From contig NC_134770.1 of assembly GCF_050436995.1 (NCBI RefSeq), forward strand, positions 312,501 to 376,500: a DNA stretch of 64,000 nucleotides, given 5' to 3'. How positions within the stretch are numbered: position 1 is the first letter of the stretch; each line of letters starts with the position of its first letter. Shown here piece after piece: positions 1-10,045 of the stretch. This DNA comes from Anticarsia gemmatalis. Taxonomy: Eukaryota; Arthropoda; Insecta; Lepidoptera; Erebidae. The position numbers and the translations under genes are program-made. The notes below the pieces were generated by a model. The model made no database searches. It saw only the letters and a list, made by a program, of their open reading frames with translations, and was not told the origin of the DNA.

Positions 1-112
1 AGTCGACGTACAGGCGCTGCTGATACGCTTTCGTTACGTGCATACGGTAGGTTGACGCCTGGTTGACAGCGAGGCGAAAGGCGTTACGGTTACGATCCCT
101 TTCCGATCCCAT
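1..112 (-). CDS. Possible N-terminal coding exon, cut by the window edge
   Basis: A reading frame on the minus strand starts with ATG at 112-110 and stays open for 37 codons to position 1, where the window ends. The predicted start reads MGSERDRNRNAFRLAVNQ and is rich in Arg and Asn. Base composition is near 50% GC, clearly richer than the AT-rich flank that begins just upstream of the ATG. That contrast and the uninterrupted frame are the only support. The other frames here meet stops sooner. I recognise no family. It could be the first coding exon of a gene lying to the left, the edge of a transposon gene, or chance. If the S28 gene extends to the left, this frame would lie antisense within one of its introns. 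Confidence 0.25.
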   Translation of the reverse strand, partial: MGSERDRNRNAFRLAVNQASTYRMHVTKAYQQRLYVD

Positions 113-284
113 ATGTGTGCTGAGACCCTTTAATACTACTTAGAATAATCTAGGCTACACGTATTACAATAAAACTAACTAAGTCAGCTTAATTGTAGAA
201 GCAATTATACTAAATAGCGAGAATTAAATTAATACTAACCAAAAGCTTTGCTTTGCAAAATTGAATAGGAATGATGATACTGAT

Positions 285-450
285 AGTCTGTCGGCAGTGT
301 ATGCGACTGCTGTTAACAACGCCTCGGGTTCGATTCCCGGTCCGGCAGAGTAATTTAAATCGTTTATATTACAATATTTCTTTAAAGTAGCTCGGGTTTT
401 GGCAACATGCCTGGTATATGGCCATAGACTCGCCCTTAATTACATGAAAC
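285..450 (+). repeat. tRNA-derived SINE fragment (family with GGTTCGATTCCCGG box B)
   Basis: A box-B-like segment GGTTCGATTCCCGG is followed by a tail that includes 'catgcctggtatatggc' and 'atagactcgc'. Similar heads or tails recur at 44725-44810 and 48250-48410. It lacks a complete tRNA cloverleaf, so it is a retroposon and not a tRNA gene. Confidence 0.5.
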
Positions 451-552
451 AATCATTAGTAGGTACCTAATAGCGAATTGTGGGTGTACTTCATACAACT
501 CTGCCTACACCATCAGGACTAACATACATGATATTATGAATTTATATTCAAA

Positions 553-772
553 CTAGAGGCCGCCCGCGACTTCGTCCACGTGGAAACCCGTCCGTGTAAA
601 TCTCGATCCCTTGAAAACTCCGGGATAAAAAGTAGCCTATGTGTTATTTTGGGTCTTCAGCTACCTACATAACAAATTTCATCGTAATCGGATCAGTAGT
701 CTTTGCGTGAAAGAGCAACAAACATCCATACATACACATTCACAAACTTTCACATTTAAGATATTAGTAGGA
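553..772 (-). mobile_element. Helitron-like non-autonomous element, family A
   Basis: Read on the minus strand, the unit begins with TCCTACTAATA at 772 and ends in CTAG at 553. Near its end is a hairpin-forming stretch around 'acgaagtcgcgggcgg'. An A precedes the TC and a T follows the CTAG. TC start, CTAG end, 3' hairpin and A|T target are Helitron hallmarks. Related copies lie at 8461-8687, 12951-13150, 16766-16987 and 21575-21790. Confidence 0.6.
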
Positions 773-2478
773 TAACAGTGTGTCCGGGGAATCAAACCTA
801 TAACCATACAATAAACAATAATTGGCAACAACAGACATTATCTGTATGAGTAAATAGCGTACATTGTGCGGCACGGGATCGAACCTGCTATAATAAACGT
901 AACGTGACTTAATCGCTCGCACTTGACACTGTGCCAAATTGAACGACCATTAAACCGATATCACTGGATGTCTGTACTAATAATATAAAGATGAAGTGTT
1001 TGTTTGTTTGAACGTAGTATCCTCAGAAACTACTGTGACGCGTTTTGTGGCTTGTATGTGTTGAATGGTCCATTTATAGGGAAAGGCTTCAAGCTACTTT
1101 TTTATATAAAGAAGCTAATTAATATTAATTTTTAGTGTTTATTGTTATACAAATGTCTAATTATCACGGTTTATGAGAAACAGCTTGGTGACAGACAGAT
1201 AGCGAAGTCTCAAAAAAAGGATCCCGTTTCGACCTAATAGGTACACAGAACAATAACAAAAAAACTATGGATTGAATTCTGAAAAAGTAGCCTATTTTAC
1301 ATCAAAGGTCTTTAATTTTATTTATATTTCATTTCAAAATCTATTCAGCAATTAAGACGCTTAAGCGTGAGGTACAGACTTTCCCATTTACTTTTTTTTT
1401 TCTTGACTTTTCATACAAGTAATGGACACAAAGCATAATTTAATTCCAGTTTTTACCTACCATTCTAACTATTTCTAACCCTCTTATTCATAAACACACT
1501 ATAAATCTATTTTAGTTAAAAAACTACCACAATATGTTTTCTCTTTCTCATTTCGCTAAGAAATGAAAGAAACAAAACTCTCTAAGCCTTTCATAACTTC
1601 ATATATTGTTATGAATAAAACGGTAATAAATTATTAAAACAAACTACCTATATCTTGTACGTAATAAATTGAAATTAAATACAAACTTCTGTAATTTGAT
1701 AACTGATAACTTTATCAATTACTGATAACATGTTAATTACTTTTATTGCCGTTTGCATTCCAACTACAAACACAGTGTTATAATGTAGGTACTAGCTTCT
1801 GACCGCGACTTCGGCCGCGTGACAATTTTACGCGTTTTTTCCTCTCTCCATAATAACATTTCCCGCATCTTAAAGACAATTGGACAGAAACAATAACTAG
1901 AAATGGTTGAGCCGTTCTTCAGTTTTGTGCTTAGCAACATATTTAGCGATATATTTTATTTTACAACATTCACCTATCATATCTAGGGATGGTTTTTTGA
2001 AAACACTACAATTACATACACGTATTAATTTTATTTCAAAATGAGAAACCTAAATATATAGTTTCATGCGCTGAAAATAAACGAACTCCGGTATACTTAC
2101 ATATACATGCTTAGGTATACATAAGTAGGATACATACTTACATAAATCCAAAAACGTTTCTTTCTAATTTGATGGCTATCAACATTGTTTCAAACGGCAA
2201 GCCAACAAATGGTTTGAAAAACATCTTGCATATTACATTAGAATGTATCTAAAAGGGTCAGAATAAGTCCAAATAAGCCGGAATAAGCCCCTTTCTAAGC
2301 CCTCCTTGGAGAGAAACAAACCGTTTGCTTCTTTTCACGCAAAACTGACTTTAATTCGACAAAAATATTACTCTTGAGCAACCCACTTCATGCATACTGA
2401 ATGTCACATTACAACAATACATATACACTTCATATAACCCTTATTTTTATGAACATAAAGGCGATTTTCTAATGATTT

Positions 2479-2483
2479 GTGTT
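2479..2483. repeat. Target site duplication of the gypsy element (left)
   Basis: GTGTT directly precedes the left LTR. The same five bases follow the right LTR at 7938-7942. Five-base duplications are typical of Ty3/gypsy integrases. Confidence 0.85.
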
Positions 2484-2676
2484 TGTGATGTCCTCCAATT
2501 GGCCTAAGGCTCAGGCGGAGTTAGAATAAAACAACAAATAATATTCTGTAAGTAGGTACACAGCTCAACGGTACGTCCGCTCGCCTCGACTGACAGATGT
2601 GAAGTGAGCTAGCGAGTCTAGCGACGTCACCGTTGATCTATGCACTACATTTATTTATACATTCGTATATATCACA
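2484..2676 (-). repeat. 3' LTR of the gypsy element
   Basis: 193 bp, matching 7745-7937 along its whole length by eye, with short inverted ends TGTGAT/ATCACA. On the minus strand it lies downstream of pol, so it is the 3' LTR. Confidence 0.92.
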
Positions 2677-2689
2677 TCTCTTCCTTTTT
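2677..2689 (-). other. Polypurine tract of the gypsy element
   Basis: Read on the minus strand, the bases next to the 3' LTR are AAAAAGGAAGAGA, an all-purine run placed exactly where plus-strand priming is expected. Confidence 0.7.
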
Positions 2690-2758
2690 ATATGAAATAT
2701 TTATTTTAATTACAATGTTTTAATATATTAATAAATCAACAAATGTACTAAACTTAAA

Positions 2759-5700
2759 TCATTTAACCTCTTTATCAGTTGATTCTTCTTGATTAACGAC
2801 CTTCCATTGGCCTTCTAGTTTCTTTAAGTGAACAATATTTCGTCTGTATTCCTGCCCAGTTTCATCGTTCCTGACATTGATGTCGCTTCCTTCAGCGCCA
2901 ACCACAGTGTGAGGTGTTGGATTGAAGTCTGACGTCAGTTTGTTTTCTTTAACAAAGTTTTTGACGTATACCTTCTCACCAATTTCTAATTCTCTGTCTA
3001 CAGCTCTCCTCTTTCTATCTTCGTTTAATTTGATTTTTTCTTTTGTTTCTTTGTCTCGATCTCTGATTTCTAAATCTGCATAATTATTTTCAACATCAGC
3101 TAGAAAAGGTAATTTGTCTCTAAATTGTCTTCCATAGAACAACTCGGATGGTGGTTTGCCTGTAGAGGAATGAGGTGTACTATTGTACATGGTCAAATAT
3201 TTTAACAAGTCATCCTTCCAGTCTGATTTCTCGCATTGACTTATTTTAAGGCGTTTAAGAATATCTCTATTTTGCCTTTCAACTTCCCCGTTCTGCTGCG
3301 GCCAGTACGGGATTGTATTGAAAAGTGTAATTCCTTGTTCAATGCAGAATGACCTGAAATCTTGACTACAGAACTGTCTGCCGTTATCGGCAGTTATACT
3401 AGCAGGATTCCCAGTGCGCGAGAAAATTTTCTTCAAGACTTTTATTGTGTCTTGTGTCGATATTGATCTCATGATCTCTATCTCTTTGTATCGGCTGTAA
3501 TAGTCGATAATCACGAAGAGATAATCCCCACTTGGCAACGGACCCAAAAAATCAATGGCAGTATCGACCCAGGCTTTTGTAGGGAGTTCACGCCTTTTCA
3601 TGGGAACTGGTGGATTAGGAGTCGAGACTAAAGTACACCCTCTGCAATTTTTTACAGTATTTTCGGCGTCTTTGTCTATTTTCGGCCACCAGACCTTAGT
3701 GCGTAGTCTAGCCTTCATGTTGACAATGCCTGGATGACCTTCATGGGCCGCTGCCAAGACTTGTTTTCTCAAACCAGCAGGAATAACTATCTTGGTCCCT
3801 CTTAGTAATACATCGTCATGTACCCAGAGCTCATGTTGGAATAACTTATAGTTGTTTACTAAAACATCCCAATGATTGTTCAGTAGACCATCTTTAACCA
3901 ATTTGAACTCGGTATCTTGGTTCGATGTTTCAGCTATGCATTTTAGGGATACTGCTATCGGTCTGGCATATTGAACTATCTGGTTAATATGATATTCATC
4001 ATCAAAAGGACTTACTTCTGAAGTCGTACACCTGCATAGGCGAGATAATGGGTCTGCTATATTCGATTTGCCTGGTTTATAAATGACTTTATAATCATAA
4101 GTTTGCAATCGAAGAACCCAGCGTTCGATTCGTGCACAAGGCTTGGACCGCGTCCCAAATATGACTTCCAGAGGCTTATGGTCGATGACAAGTTCGAACT
4201 GCTTTCCAAACAAATAAATATGAAAGTGCTCGATTGCCCACACTAAAGCTAAGGCCTCTTTTTCAGTCTGGCAATAACGTTTTTCTACAGCGGTCAGGCT
4301 TTTATTGCCAAAAGCGATAATGCGAGGTCCACTGTTGTCGTATTGGATTAGTACCGCACCTAATCCTACAGGACTCGCATCTGCGAAAACTTGGGTGCGG
4401 TCATTGGGGTCATAGTAGCCAAGAGTAGGAATCTTTGAGAGACAGTTTTTTAATTCGTTAAAAGCTATTGTATGCGGTTTGGTCCAAAATGCGGTGATAT
4501 TGGCATTCTTAGGCAGCTTTTGCCGAAGTAATTGCCGAATTGGTTCTGTTAGGGTTGACAAATTAGGTATCCACTTGCCAACAAAATTGATCAGTCCTAG
4601 GAAACTTTGGATTTCTTCGATGGTTTCCGGTAGCCTAAATGACTCAATTGCCTTAATGTATTTGTCAAGTGGCTTAATGCCTGATGGTGAAAGTTCGTGG
4701 CCCAAAAATTGAATACATGTTGCATTAAAAATACATTTTGTTTTATTCAGTAAGACATTGTTGCCTTTGAGTACAGTTAATACCCGTTGCAGCCTAGTTT
4801 GACTTTCTTTCATATCACGTCCATAAATAACGATGTCATCAATGAAATTAACAACGCCTTCGCCACACGGTAATAACATTTTTTCCATAATTTTTTGAAA
4901 ATGTTCCGGTGCGCATGAGATTCCAAACATTAACCTTTTGTATCGGTAAAGCCCCTTACTAGCTATAAATGTTGTGATTTCTCTACTATTTTCAGCCAAT
5001 TCAACGTGATAAAATGCATTTTTAATATCTAATTTTGAGAAAAACTTTGCTTTACTAAACCTGGGAATGAGTTGATCCATAGTAGGCAGTGGGTGGTTCT
5101 CTCTAATAATAGCTTTGTTGGCAATCCGCATGTCTAAACAAATACGAATATCACCATCAGGCTTCAGGACTGGTACCATCGGAGAAACCCAAGCGGAAGG
5201 CTTATTTACGGGTTCAATTATATCCATTTGTACCAATTCGTCAATTTTCTTGTTTATTTTTGTTTCCAAAGGAATCGGGACACGTCGGTAAGGTTGACAG
5301 ACTGGACGGACTGTTTTATCAAATGTGATCTCTAATTGAACATCTTTGAATTTGGGAAATGGTTTTTGTTCTATAGAATTCACATCAAGACCTAATTTTA
5401 GCACTTTAAGGGCAATCGCAGTTTCTTTCCCTAAAAGGTTCCTTGAACCATTTTTAATTACATAAAATTTTGTAATTATTGAGTTAGAACCAGCTTCTAT
5501 TAAAGCATCAAATGAGCCTAATACTTTTAATGGCTCTTTGGCACCATATGCCAGGAACGTTTTATTCGATGACTTTTGCTGGTTTGAAACTTTAACATTA
5601 CAGTGTTTCATATGCTCCCAAGTTTTATCATTTATAATGTTTGATTTACTACCAGAATCAATGAGTACTTCAATTTTAACTCCACCTACCTGACAGTCTA

Positions 5701-5941
5701 TTTGTGCATCGTCGTCGATGTGGAAAATATAGTCTACAGATGTAGATTCCTTACTGTGGGTAGTATCTGTTTTAAGTTTCTTATTTTTGTTGTTGTCACA
5801 TGGTAAGGGGTTGGTACTTTTTCTCTTATTGGCCCTGGTTCTGCAATGTTTCTGGAAATGTCCTTTGAAACCACACTTTATGCAGCTGGCGTTAACTGCA
5901 GGGCAGGTATTACAATCACTTTTGTGAGTTTTACTACCACA
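2759..5941 (-). CDS. pol: Gypsy gag-pol 3' part: zinc knuckle, protease, RT, RNase H, integrase
   Basis: The frame is open from just after a TGA at 5942-5944 down to a stop at 2759-2761. The first Met, at 5611, would remove the protease and is probably not a real start. From the 5' side: a zinc knuckle CIKCGFKGHFQKHC (near 5841-5884), an aspartic protease with IDSG (5651-5662), then, numbered from the Met at 5611, reverse transcriptase at about 107-303 with FIDD at 256-259 in place of the usual YxDD, RNase H at about 405-525 (Asp411, Glu450 or 452, Asp477), and integrase with a His623-His626-Cys656-Cys659 zinc site and a D687, D742, 35 residues, E778 core. The C-terminal domain runs to residue 950. 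The frame is the same as gag upstream, so one nonsense codon, not a frameshift, separates them. Function is copying element RNA to DNA and inserting it. Confidence 0.93.
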   Translation of the reverse strand, partial: CGSKTHKSDCNTCPAVNASCIKCGFKGHFQKHCRTRANKRKSTNPLPCDNNKNKKLKTDTTHSKESTSVDYIFHIDDDAQIDCQVGGVKIEVLIDSGSKSNIINDKTWEHMKHCNVKVSNQQKSSNKTFLAYGAKEPLKVLGSFDALIEAGSNSIITKFYVIKNGSRNLLGKETAIALKVLKLGLDVNSIEQKPFPKFKDVQLEITFDKTVRPVCQPYRRVPIPLETKINKKIDELVQMDIIEPVNKPSAWVSPMVPVLKPDGDIRICLDMRIANKAIIRENHPLPTMDQLIPRFSKAKFFSKLDIKNAFYHVELAENSREITTFIASKGLYRYKRLMFGISCAPEHFQKIMEKMLLPCGEGVVNFIDDIVIYGRDMKESQTRLQRVLTVLKGNNVLLNKTKCIFNATCIQFLGHELSPSGIKPLDKYIKAIESFRLPETIEEIQSFLGLINFVGKWIPNLSTLTEPIRQLLRQKLPKNANITAFWTKPHTIAFNELKNCLSKIPTLGYYDPNDRTQVFADASPVGLGAVLIQYDNSGPRIIAFGNKSLTAVEKRYCQTEKEALALVWAIEHFHIYLFGKQFELVIDHKPLEVIFGTRSKPCARIERWVLRLQTYDYKVIYKPGKSNIADPLSRLCRCTTSEVSPFDDEYHINQIVQYARPIAVSLKCIAETSNQDTEFKLVKDGLLNNHWDVLVNNYKLFQHELWVHDDVLLRGTKIVIPAGLRKQVLAAAHEGHPGIVNMKARLRTKVWWPKIDKDAENTVKNCRGCTLVSTPNPPVPMKRRELPTKAWVDTAIDFLGPLPSGDYLFVIIDYYSRYKEIEIMRSISTQDTIKVLKKIFSRTGNPASITADNGRQFCSQDFRSFCIEQGITLFNTIPYWPQQNGEVERQNRDILKRLKISQCEKSDWKDDLLKYLTMYNSTPHSSTGKPPSELFYGRQFRDKLPFLADVENNYADLEIRDRDKETKEKIKLNEDRKRRAVDRELEIGEKVYVKNFVKENKLTSDFNPTPHTVVGAEGSDINVRNDETGQEYRRNIVHLKKLEGQWKVVNQEESTDKEVK

Positions 5942-6595
5942 TCAGGTGCAGAAATTAACTTCCTTTCTGACAAATCGTTTGGTTGGTTTAGTGTCGATTT
6001 TGTTAATGCTAGTTGATGCACTATGTTTGTTCTGTCTATCGTGGAACTCGCTTAATTGACGTTCTACAGTTTCTAAAGTATTCGCTTCGGCTATTATTTT
6101 TTCTACGGTTGCGGTGTCACCGAGTATCAAAATGTTCTTTCTTAGTTTAGTGGAACTACACTTTTCAGTCACCTGATCAATAAGGTTTTCATCTTCGTTA
6201 GCAAAATTGCACTTTGAACTCTGTCGTCTTAGCCGAATTAAGAATTTTTCAAATTTTTCTTCGGGTTCTTGTTTCATCAACCGAAATACGTGTCTTTCAA
6301 ATAAATAACTTTGCTTCGGAGAAAAGTAATCATCTAGTTTTTTGACCGCAGTGTCATAAACATCAGTCGCGTCTGGATCAGTTACGTGAGCGCCGGGTAT
6401 ATTAAAATATATGTCTTGTAATACCATGCCTCCAGAATGTAGTAATATTGCGCGTTTTGTACTTTGGTCTTTGGTATTGGTGGCCACAAAATATATCTCT
6501 AAAGCTCGTTTCCATCTATCCCAACGGGAGCCTAAAGAAGTTGGATCGCCTTCACAATCGAATGGTTCTATTGTCGGTATTTGTGTTTGGGACAT
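5942..6595 (-). pseudogene. gag: Gypsy gag part of the polyprotein, ended by an in-frame TGA
   Basis: 217 residues beginning MSQTQIPTIEPFD at 6595 and ending at TGA 5942-5944. The body resembles retrotransposon Gag capsid regions: an N-terminal segment with conserved Trp residues, then a helical capsid-like region with 'YFSPKQSYLFERHVFRLM'. The stop falls inside the first Cys-rich knuckle (Cys-Thr-stop-Cys-Gly-Ser) and the same frame continues into the rest of the nucleocapsid and pol. The simplest reading is a single-base nonsense change in an otherwise intact gag-pol frame, since CGA to TGA gives this from Arg. Programmed stop readthrough is the alternative. The Met start is the first in the frame after the leader. 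Confidence 0.8.
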
Positions 6596-7726
6596 GTTGG
6601 ACGATCTGCAATAGGGGGAAACTATGTGTAATCGACGACTACGATATTGTTTCCATTAAATACTAACAGACACTGGCACTGAACGGTAAACTAAAGTTCA
6701 AATATGTGAAATATAATCTCAGAAAAACGCATATTAACACTATATATAGTTTTACTTTGATACTTCAATGTAATTTAATTCATTTCCATTTATTATAATT
6801 ATATTTATTTGTAATAGTCGGTTATGTAAAATAAATCATTAATATACTTAGAACACTATTTAGCATCTGTAACCGTTGACCCTATTTACAAACAGAAGTG
6901 ATGTGTTTGATCAGTGTCCAGCGCAATATAATGACTGTAAAATAATTTTATATTGAGGGTAGGTAGGTATTTAATAACTATTTGCATTATATCTATAACT
7001 TAGCAGCAACCTGACTAGGTATTTTGCACAACCACACAAAATCTTTAAATAATGATGATTTATGTTATTATACCTACGTCTACTACATAAATAATTATAA
7101 TCAGTCCTGAAGGCGGTTACATAATACAAGATAAAATGTAGTGACAATAAAAGGCTTCCGTTTTTTTTTTTACGATAGACAGTGCTAAATGTATTTGCAT
7201 TACTTAAATGCAGGTATTCGTATTTAGTGCAACAGCTTTGTGACACTTGTTTAATTATAACATTTTAGTTAGGTACATATAACTCCTGAGGATATCGGAG
7301 TGGTACTTTTTAATGTATGAATTATTAAAGGATGTTCTTTGGAACTGTAGCTTGAGCGAACATTGTTATTCAATACATGACACATTTCATTGCGAACAGA
7401 TTCGGTTAACAATCGCAATAATCACTTTAGCAAAATAAAATTGAATTTTATCTGCCTATGTTAGTTGTTGTTATCGTTAAATTTATAAATGTGATTTACA
7501 CCAAAATATGTAGGTAAAACAAAGTTAAATACCTCATGTATTCCAATAATGATTTAGGATATGACCAGTGGCTTGCTATATGTGTTGTAATATTGCTATG
7601 CGTATTACAAAACACTTCGATGTTTGTTTAAATTTGACACAATACTCACACACCTTCTTTTTTTTTTTTGTTAACCGAATTCTGTAAGCTTGTACATAAC
7701 GTTTATAAATATTTTTTACTCACAGC
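6596..7726 (-). other. Untranslated leader of the gypsy element
   Basis: About 1.1 kb between the putative primer binding site and the gag Met, AT-rich, with no conserved coding signal. A 91-codon frame at 6971-7246 is low-complexity and Tyr/Asn-rich, and I do not regard it as a gene. Confidence 0.6.
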
Positions 7727-7743
7727 ACTTTTACTCGTCGCCA
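7727..7743 (-). other. Putative primer binding site of the gypsy element
   Basis: On the minus strand, one base after the 5' LTR end, the sequence reads TGGCGACGAG, starting with the TGG that pairs with a tRNA CCA end. The tRNA species is not identified. Confidence 0.5.
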
Positions 7744-7744
7744 A

Positions 7745-7937
7745 TGTGATGTCCTCCAATTGGCCTAAGGCTCAGGCGGAGTTAGAATAAAACAACAAAT
7801 AATATTCTGTAAGTAGGTACACAGCTCAACGGTACGTCCGCTCGCCTCGACTGACAGATGTGAAGTGAGCTAGCGAGTCTAGCGACGTCACCGTTGATCT
7901 ATGCACTACATTTATTTATACATTCGTATATATCACA
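7745..7937 (-). repeat. 5' LTR of the gypsy element
   Basis: 193 bp, matching 2484-2676 by eye. On the minus strand it precedes gag, so it is the 5' LTR and would carry the promoter. Confidence 0.92.
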
Positions 7938-7942
7938 GTGTT
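7938..7942. repeat. Target site duplication of the gypsy element (right)
   Basis: GTGTT, identical to 2479-2483. Confidence 0.85.
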
Positions 7943-8460
7943 CAATGTATATTTGTTAATGTGCGAGGAACCACTATAAGTTTTGCCGTTGATTTGAACT
8001 TTATTGCTCAGGACATAAGGGTGGTTTTTGTATGTGTTGTGTGTATGTTATTTTGTAAGGAGCAGAGCAGATAATTAGCAAGGATTACAGCTAGGACATT
8101 CGGTTGACAGAATTGTTAGAATTTAGCATATTTTCATGCAGATTTTTCTAATTATTGCATTTTATTAAGAGGGTAGATTAACATTTTAATTAAATGTAAG
8201 TGAGGCTTGCTTTTTTCCTTGCTGATAATTTGAAGTAAGGAGTTTTATTTTTACAAGCTTCTGCTTGTGCTCTCGTTTGCACGAAAAAGTTTTTTAGAAT
8301 TAAAAGTATACTATGTATTAATCTAGGTCTCTAGAATAATAATTATCTTTGTAGGTACTGAATTTCATGAAAATTTGTTCAGTAGTGTAAATAAACGTTA
8401 GGAAAGTCATTGTTGTGTTTCAATGGGTTCTATGACTGGATAGATTATATTATTATGCTA

Positions 8461-8687
8461 CTAGGTTGTAACCGTGACTTCGTCCGCGGGGACTACAGTA
8501 ATATGACGTAATGTTACGGACCAAACCATGGGTAAAAACTAGTATTGTAACTTAGGTATGTGTTATTCAAATGTATAATATAATTATCAAGTTTCATCCA
8601 AATTCGTTCAGTGGTTTTTGCGTTAAAGAGTTACAAACAGACATACATCCATCCACACAAACTTTCGCATTAATAATATCACTAGGA
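8461..8687 (-). mobile_element. Helitron-like element, family A (decayed)
   Basis: The minus strand begins near TCCTAGTGATATT and ends in CTAG at 8461, next to 'gacttcgtccgcgg', the hairpin region of family A. The middle is diverged. Confidence 0.5.
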
Positions 8688-9386
8688 TTATTTCGAAGAA
8701 GACCCCTCACAATGGCTAGTGCCATAAACGTCCGATATGACTCAGTCCAGCCTACCCCGCACGGCAGACAATAGCGCGATGATATACGGTATGACAGCGG
8801 CACGTGGTCTGGCGCTCTGCCAACCCTCAGTACATTACTAGCGTGATGTATTAGCGTCTAGTGAAGGGAGGCTCGATTTTGATTTAGTCTTTTTGATAGT
8901 CATTATTATTTTAGTTATTTGTAAAGTTAAGTTTATGTTGTTCTAAGCTTGATTGCGATGTTGACAATAGTTTATTAGCGATTTCTATTAAATTAAAATA
9001 AATACATTTGAATTATGGTCTCACGATTAGCATCATTAAGTAAATTGCACTTTGACCTACCCGGGAATTGAACACGAAAAGCGATCAGCAGTCACTACAT
9101 TACTACTGTGGCAGTTAATTAAATTAATGTTTTAACTTTATTGCAAGTCCGTTATTAATTTGTAAGTATAGTTAGGTAAATTACATAACTAGTGTTTTTT
9201 AACTCAGGTCACGTCAAACACTGAGACCTATGTAATGTACAATCTACCTATATAAATAAAAATAAGTCACTAAAATGTATGTACGCCAATGACTATTGAA
9301 CAACTAAACTAAATTGGATAATTCTTAAAATAATATGTTCGTAACTGAAGGCATAATAATACCTGTATACTTCCCGTTCCGAAAAA

Positions 9387-9487
9387 AATATTTGTGGATC
9401 GCACAAATAATTCCGCGTGGGAATCGAACCAACGCCCTCCCGACGAAATGCGTGGCGACCTAAACCACTGCGCCACGAAGGCAGTCA
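9387..9487 (-). repeat. tRNA-headed SINE 'a' fragment
   Basis: The minus strand matches the head of the SINE that begins GACTGCCTCCGTGGCGCAG, with box B GGTTCGATTCCCAC-like sequence. The 3' half is missing. Confidence 0.6.
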
Positions 9488-9854
9488 ACGCAATGTGAAA
9501 ATGTTATCAAAATTGATTCCGCGGTATTTTATTTCATATAATTACTAGTAATAATATTAGGTATGGAATTCTATACTTACGTATAGCTCAATTGCACAGT
9601 ATAAATCCCCTGTTGCCAGCTTGATGTATAGGGTCAATTGGCCATTGCCCCCATGACCCGAGGGTCAAGCGTGAGCTGGCCGTGACGTCATACAGAAGGA
9701 CCCTAGAAAGTGATTGTGCTACTAATTGAATTTAATTTGAAAGATTTAACTGCCACTGTGGTTTGAGTGGATGTATGCTACTGTTGATACACGTGGTCTT
9801 GGGTACGATTACCGTTCAAGTAATATTGTATTGTACTAATTGACATTTCGATCT

Positions 9855-10045
9855 GTTGTAAAGGTTGTTACCACGCCACTACTAGTGCGTCGAGAGGTCG
9901 TAGGTTTGATTCAAACATGAAACAAATACGTATTTGTGTGATCCACAAGTAATCATTTCGGGTCTGGCTGTACTTTAAGTCCGTTGTTTGTATGTGTGTA
10001 AAAGCCGCCGCAACACAAAAACAATCCTTAGTGCGGGAATTAACA
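9855..10045 (+). repeat. tRNA-headed SINE 'a', diverged
   Basis: Shares 'gtcgagaggtcgtaggtt', the 'gatccacaa' block and 'cttagtgcgggaatt' with the better copies at 11472 and 32722. Confidence 0.6.

Larger units (their letters stand above)
113..2478. other. Gene-free stretch with decayed repeats
   Basis: No reading frame or splice-flanked exon is supported. It holds a tRNA-like SINE head near 285-450 (GGTTCGATTCCCGG at about 325-350), a Helitron-like element at 553-772, the head of a second Helitron-like family at about 971-1045, an unclassified repeat near 1130-1250 shared with 19.9, 22.0 and 36.0 kb, and a decayed repeat near 1795-1950 that recurs at 12.77-12.9 kb. The rest is AT-rich with nothing recognisable. 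Confidence 0.6.
2484..7937 (-). mobile_element. Ty3/gypsy LTR retrotransposon, Mag-like, nearly intact
   Basis: This is a 5454-bp element on the minus strand. Two 193-bp LTRs (2484-2676 and 7745-7937) look identical by eye, begin TGTGAT and end ATCACA, and are flanked by a perfect GTGTT duplication. Between them, on the minus strand, are a putative primer binding site beginning TGG next to the 5' LTR (about 7727-7743), a leader of about 1.1 kb, one gag-protease-RT-RNase H-integrase frame (6595 to 2759) and a purine-rich tract next to the 3' LTR (about 2677-2689). Domain order RT before integrase places it in Ty3/gypsy rather than Ty1/copia. The single fused gag-pol frame and the pol sequence style suggest the Mag / 'K02A2.6-like' lineage, which is inference. 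No envelope gene is present. Identical LTRs imply a recent insertion. One in-frame TGA (5942-5944) separates gag from pol. Confidence 0.93.

Noticed and set aside
300..350. Possible tRNA gene (GGTTCGATTCCCGG box B)
   Set aside because: No acceptor stem or anticodon arm can be drawn and related copies have long non-tRNA tails, so it is a SINE. The same reasoning applies to the other tRNA-like heads near 11.5, 13.7, 37.1, 40.2, 46.7 and 58.1 kb.
3555..4712. Plus-strand frames inside the gypsy pol gene
   Set aside because: They are antisense shadows of a long, domain-rich minus-strand frame.
5609..5611. Met at 5611 as the true start of pol
   Set aside because: The frame is open for another 110 codons upstream and those encode a zinc knuckle and the protease IDSG motif, so translation must begin earlier.
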